Shown here: positions 13,369-14,578 of the stretch, piece by piece
Layout: the number at the start of each line of letters is the position of its first letter
Numbering within the stretch: position 1 is the first letter of the stretch
NCBI GenBank assembly: GCA_900543095.1
Contig: UQQD01000030.1
Coordinates: 1-14,578 of the forward strand
Direction of reading: 5' to 3'
Length of the DNA stretch: 14,578 nucleotides
Source: an uncultured Ruminococcus sp.
GTDB taxonomy: Bacteria > Bacillota > Clostridia > Oscillospirales > Acutalibacteraceae
The notes under the pieces: generated by a model
Told to the model about the DNA's origin: nothing
The model's database searches: none
Seen by the model: only the letters and a program-made list of their open reading frames with translations
Translations under genes and position numbers: made by a program

Positions 13369-14578
13369 TTACTGTTTGCAAATGTAAATTGCAACCATAC
13401 CGTCCGATTTCAAAGTTTTATTGTGGGCAAGCGAAACGTTTGTAAATCCGCTCGCTTTGACTTTTTCGGCAAAACTCTCTGCGACTGACTTTTCAACGCC
13501 CGAATATGTTATATACAGCGGAAAATCCGAGCCGTTTCCGAGCTGTTCGGATATGCCGCCGAGTGCGTCTGTGTGCAGGCTGCTCTTTTTATAAAGCTTT
13601 ACCGTCTTTGCGCCGAGCGGCGAATACCAACTGAGAAGTATTCCCTTTCTGCTCTTTGTTACGGTAAGTGATTTTATGTTCTTCGCTGCGTCCAAAAGCG
13701 TTGCCGCAAGGTTGTCTGAGCCGCTTTTGGCAAGCTGCTGAGCATATTCCGAAATAATCCGCACACTTCCGAACGAATAATCACGGCTTACAAAATCAAT
13801 CGACTTTTTAACCGCTTTTGCCTCATCTTTTGCGGCGTTTGCTTTTTCGTTGGCTTTTCTGTCGGCCTCGCGAATCTCGCTTTGCGCATTCTTTTTGACT
13901 TCCTTCAGCTTTGCGTCAAACCGCTTTTCTGCAGCCTTTTCAGCGGCTTCAACACGCTTATCAACCGACTTTTGCACCTTCTTGATTTCTGATTGGTGCT
14001 TTGCGTTTACTGCTGCTGCGGCAGCTTCGTTTGAATTCTTGATATTCGATATCTGAGCTTCAAATTCCTGCTGCTTGTCCGACAAGTCTTTAATACGCTT
14101 TTGCTCGGCAAGATTTGCCTTTTCCGCAAAGTCGGAATTGAGCTTTGCGATTTCTTCTGCGTGCGCCGCATTTGCACCGTCTATGGTGTCATTTAATGCC
14201 TTGACCTCCGCACTGTGTTTTTCCTGTGCAAGCCTTGTCTTTTCGTCGAAATCAGCGTTCATCTTTTCAATTCGCTCTTTTGTCTGCTGACGTTCGGTCT
14301 GCAAGGTTGAGGTCAATATTTCATTCTTGTCGGTTAAACTGTTTATCTGCCTTTCATCATCGGCAATCTTTGCCTCGCATTTTGCAATATTTTCCGTAAG
14401 TGCGGCTATGGTCGCAAGCTGCTCGGCTACCTGAGTTTCAAGTTCTTCGATATGAGCTTTCTGCTCAGCGATTACCTCTTCCTGCTCCTTGATTTTTGTC
14501 TGTAATTGAGCGTTCTCCTGCATAAGCACGAGAATTCTGTCATTTAATTCTACTATTTTTTTATTGAGTGTGTCAATA
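13369..14578 (-). CDS. Coiled-coil protein of unknown function (5' end outside window)
   Basis: Partial: 402 codons are visible and the frame is open to the right edge. The first 16 visible codons (IDTLNKKIVELNDRIL) already continue the coiled-coil pattern, so the GTG at 14529 is not a convincing start. Visible residues about 1-265 are Glu, Lys, Gln and Ala-rich heptads with hardly any Pro or Gly, a long coiled coil. The last 135 or so residues look globular: SFGSVRIISEYAQQLAKSG, then KGILLSWYSPLGAKTVKLYK, and a closing alpha/beta part with PLYITYSGVEKSVAESFAEK and SDGMVAIYICKQ. I do not recognise this domain. Whether the protein has a signal or membrane segment cannot be seen. Its stop lies 25 bases before the first exported-protein gene and the strand is the same, so it probably belongs to the operon. 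A role in anchoring or assembling the exported proteins is conjecture. Confidence 0.85.
   Translation of the reverse strand, partial: IDTLNKKIVELNDRILVLMQENAQLQTKIKEQEEVIAEQKAHIEELETQVAEQLATIAALTENIAKCEAKIADDERQINSLTDKNEILTSTLQTERQQTKERIEKMNADFDEKTRLAQEKHSAEVKALNDTIDGANAAHAEEIAKLNSDFAEKANLAEQKRIKDLSDKQQEFEAQISNIKNSNEAAAAAVNAKHQSEIKKVQKSVDKRVEAAEKAAEKRFDAKLKEVKKNAQSEIREADRKANEKANAAKDEAKAVKKSIDFVSRDYSFGSVRIISEYAQQLAKSGSDNLAATLLDAAKNIKSLTVTKSRKGILLSWYSPLGAKTVKLYKKSSLHTDALGGISEQLGNGSDFPLYITYSGVEKSVAESFAEKVKASGFTNVSLAHNKTLKSDGMVAIYICKQ

Noticed and set aside
13850..14290. Plus-strand Ser/Phe/Ala-rich open frames opposite the coiled-coil gene
   Set aside because: The Phe/Ser/Ala-rich composition is exactly what the reverse strand of Lys/Glu/Ala-rich coiled-coil codons gives.
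1..14578. CRISPR arrays, tRNA or rRNA genes, insertion sequences or phage genes
   Set aside because: No regularly spaced direct repeats, cloverleaf-like sequences, transposase or integrase-like proteins are visible.

Overview
The window is about 14.6 kb of low-to-moderate GC DNA in which every supported gene lies on the minus strand, so transcription runs from the right end to the left. Strong AGGAGG-type ribosome binding sites, Cof-type HAD and GH13 genes, BspA-like leucine-rich repeats and starch-binding modules point to a gut-type Clostridia (Firmicutes). A starch-degrading Ruminococcaceae such as a Ruminococcus bromii relative is the best guess, but that is inference from protein style and not an identification.

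Region 1 (14578 to 2097, minus strand) is one compact gene series. It opens with the 3' part of a long coiled-coil protein that runs off the right edge. Five exported proteins follow (652, 317, 506, 923 and 201 aa), then a SipW/ER-type signal peptidase (201 aa), a sixth exported protein carrying a BspA-like repeat domain (667 aa), a strong intrinsic terminator, and a second SipW-type signal peptidase (223 aa). All six exported proteins start with a single hydrophobic segment ending in a small residue followed by Trp, as in YAWF, FSWI, FSWL or FAWF. This resembles the non-canonical signal peptide of TasA/CalY-type biofilm proteins, which SipW processes. None shows a sortase (LPXTG-like) anchor, an S-layer homology domain or a dockerin. 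Two carry carbohydrate-binding-like modules: the 923-aa protein has a clear CBM26-like starch-binding module and a second C-terminal module, and the 506-aa protein has a weaker CBM26-like C-terminus. My working picture is a dedicated export system that builds a TasA-like surface fibre or matrix decorated with starch-binding and adhesive domains. That model is inference. The signal peptidases, the shared signal type and the repeat domains are read directly from the sequence.

Region 2 (2096 to 969) holds a well-placed sigma-70-type promoter, a roughly 245-nt leader with several inverted repeats, and a Cof-type HAD-IIB phosphatase. The leader may contain a regulatory RNA or an old inserted repeat element. 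A terminator-like hairpin follows the gene.

Region 3 (745 to 1) is the 5' part of a secreted GH13 alpha-amylase with a classical Sec signal and an N-terminal CBM26-like starch-binding module. Together with the starch-binding modules in the SipW-type operon it makes starch the obvious common theme of the locus.
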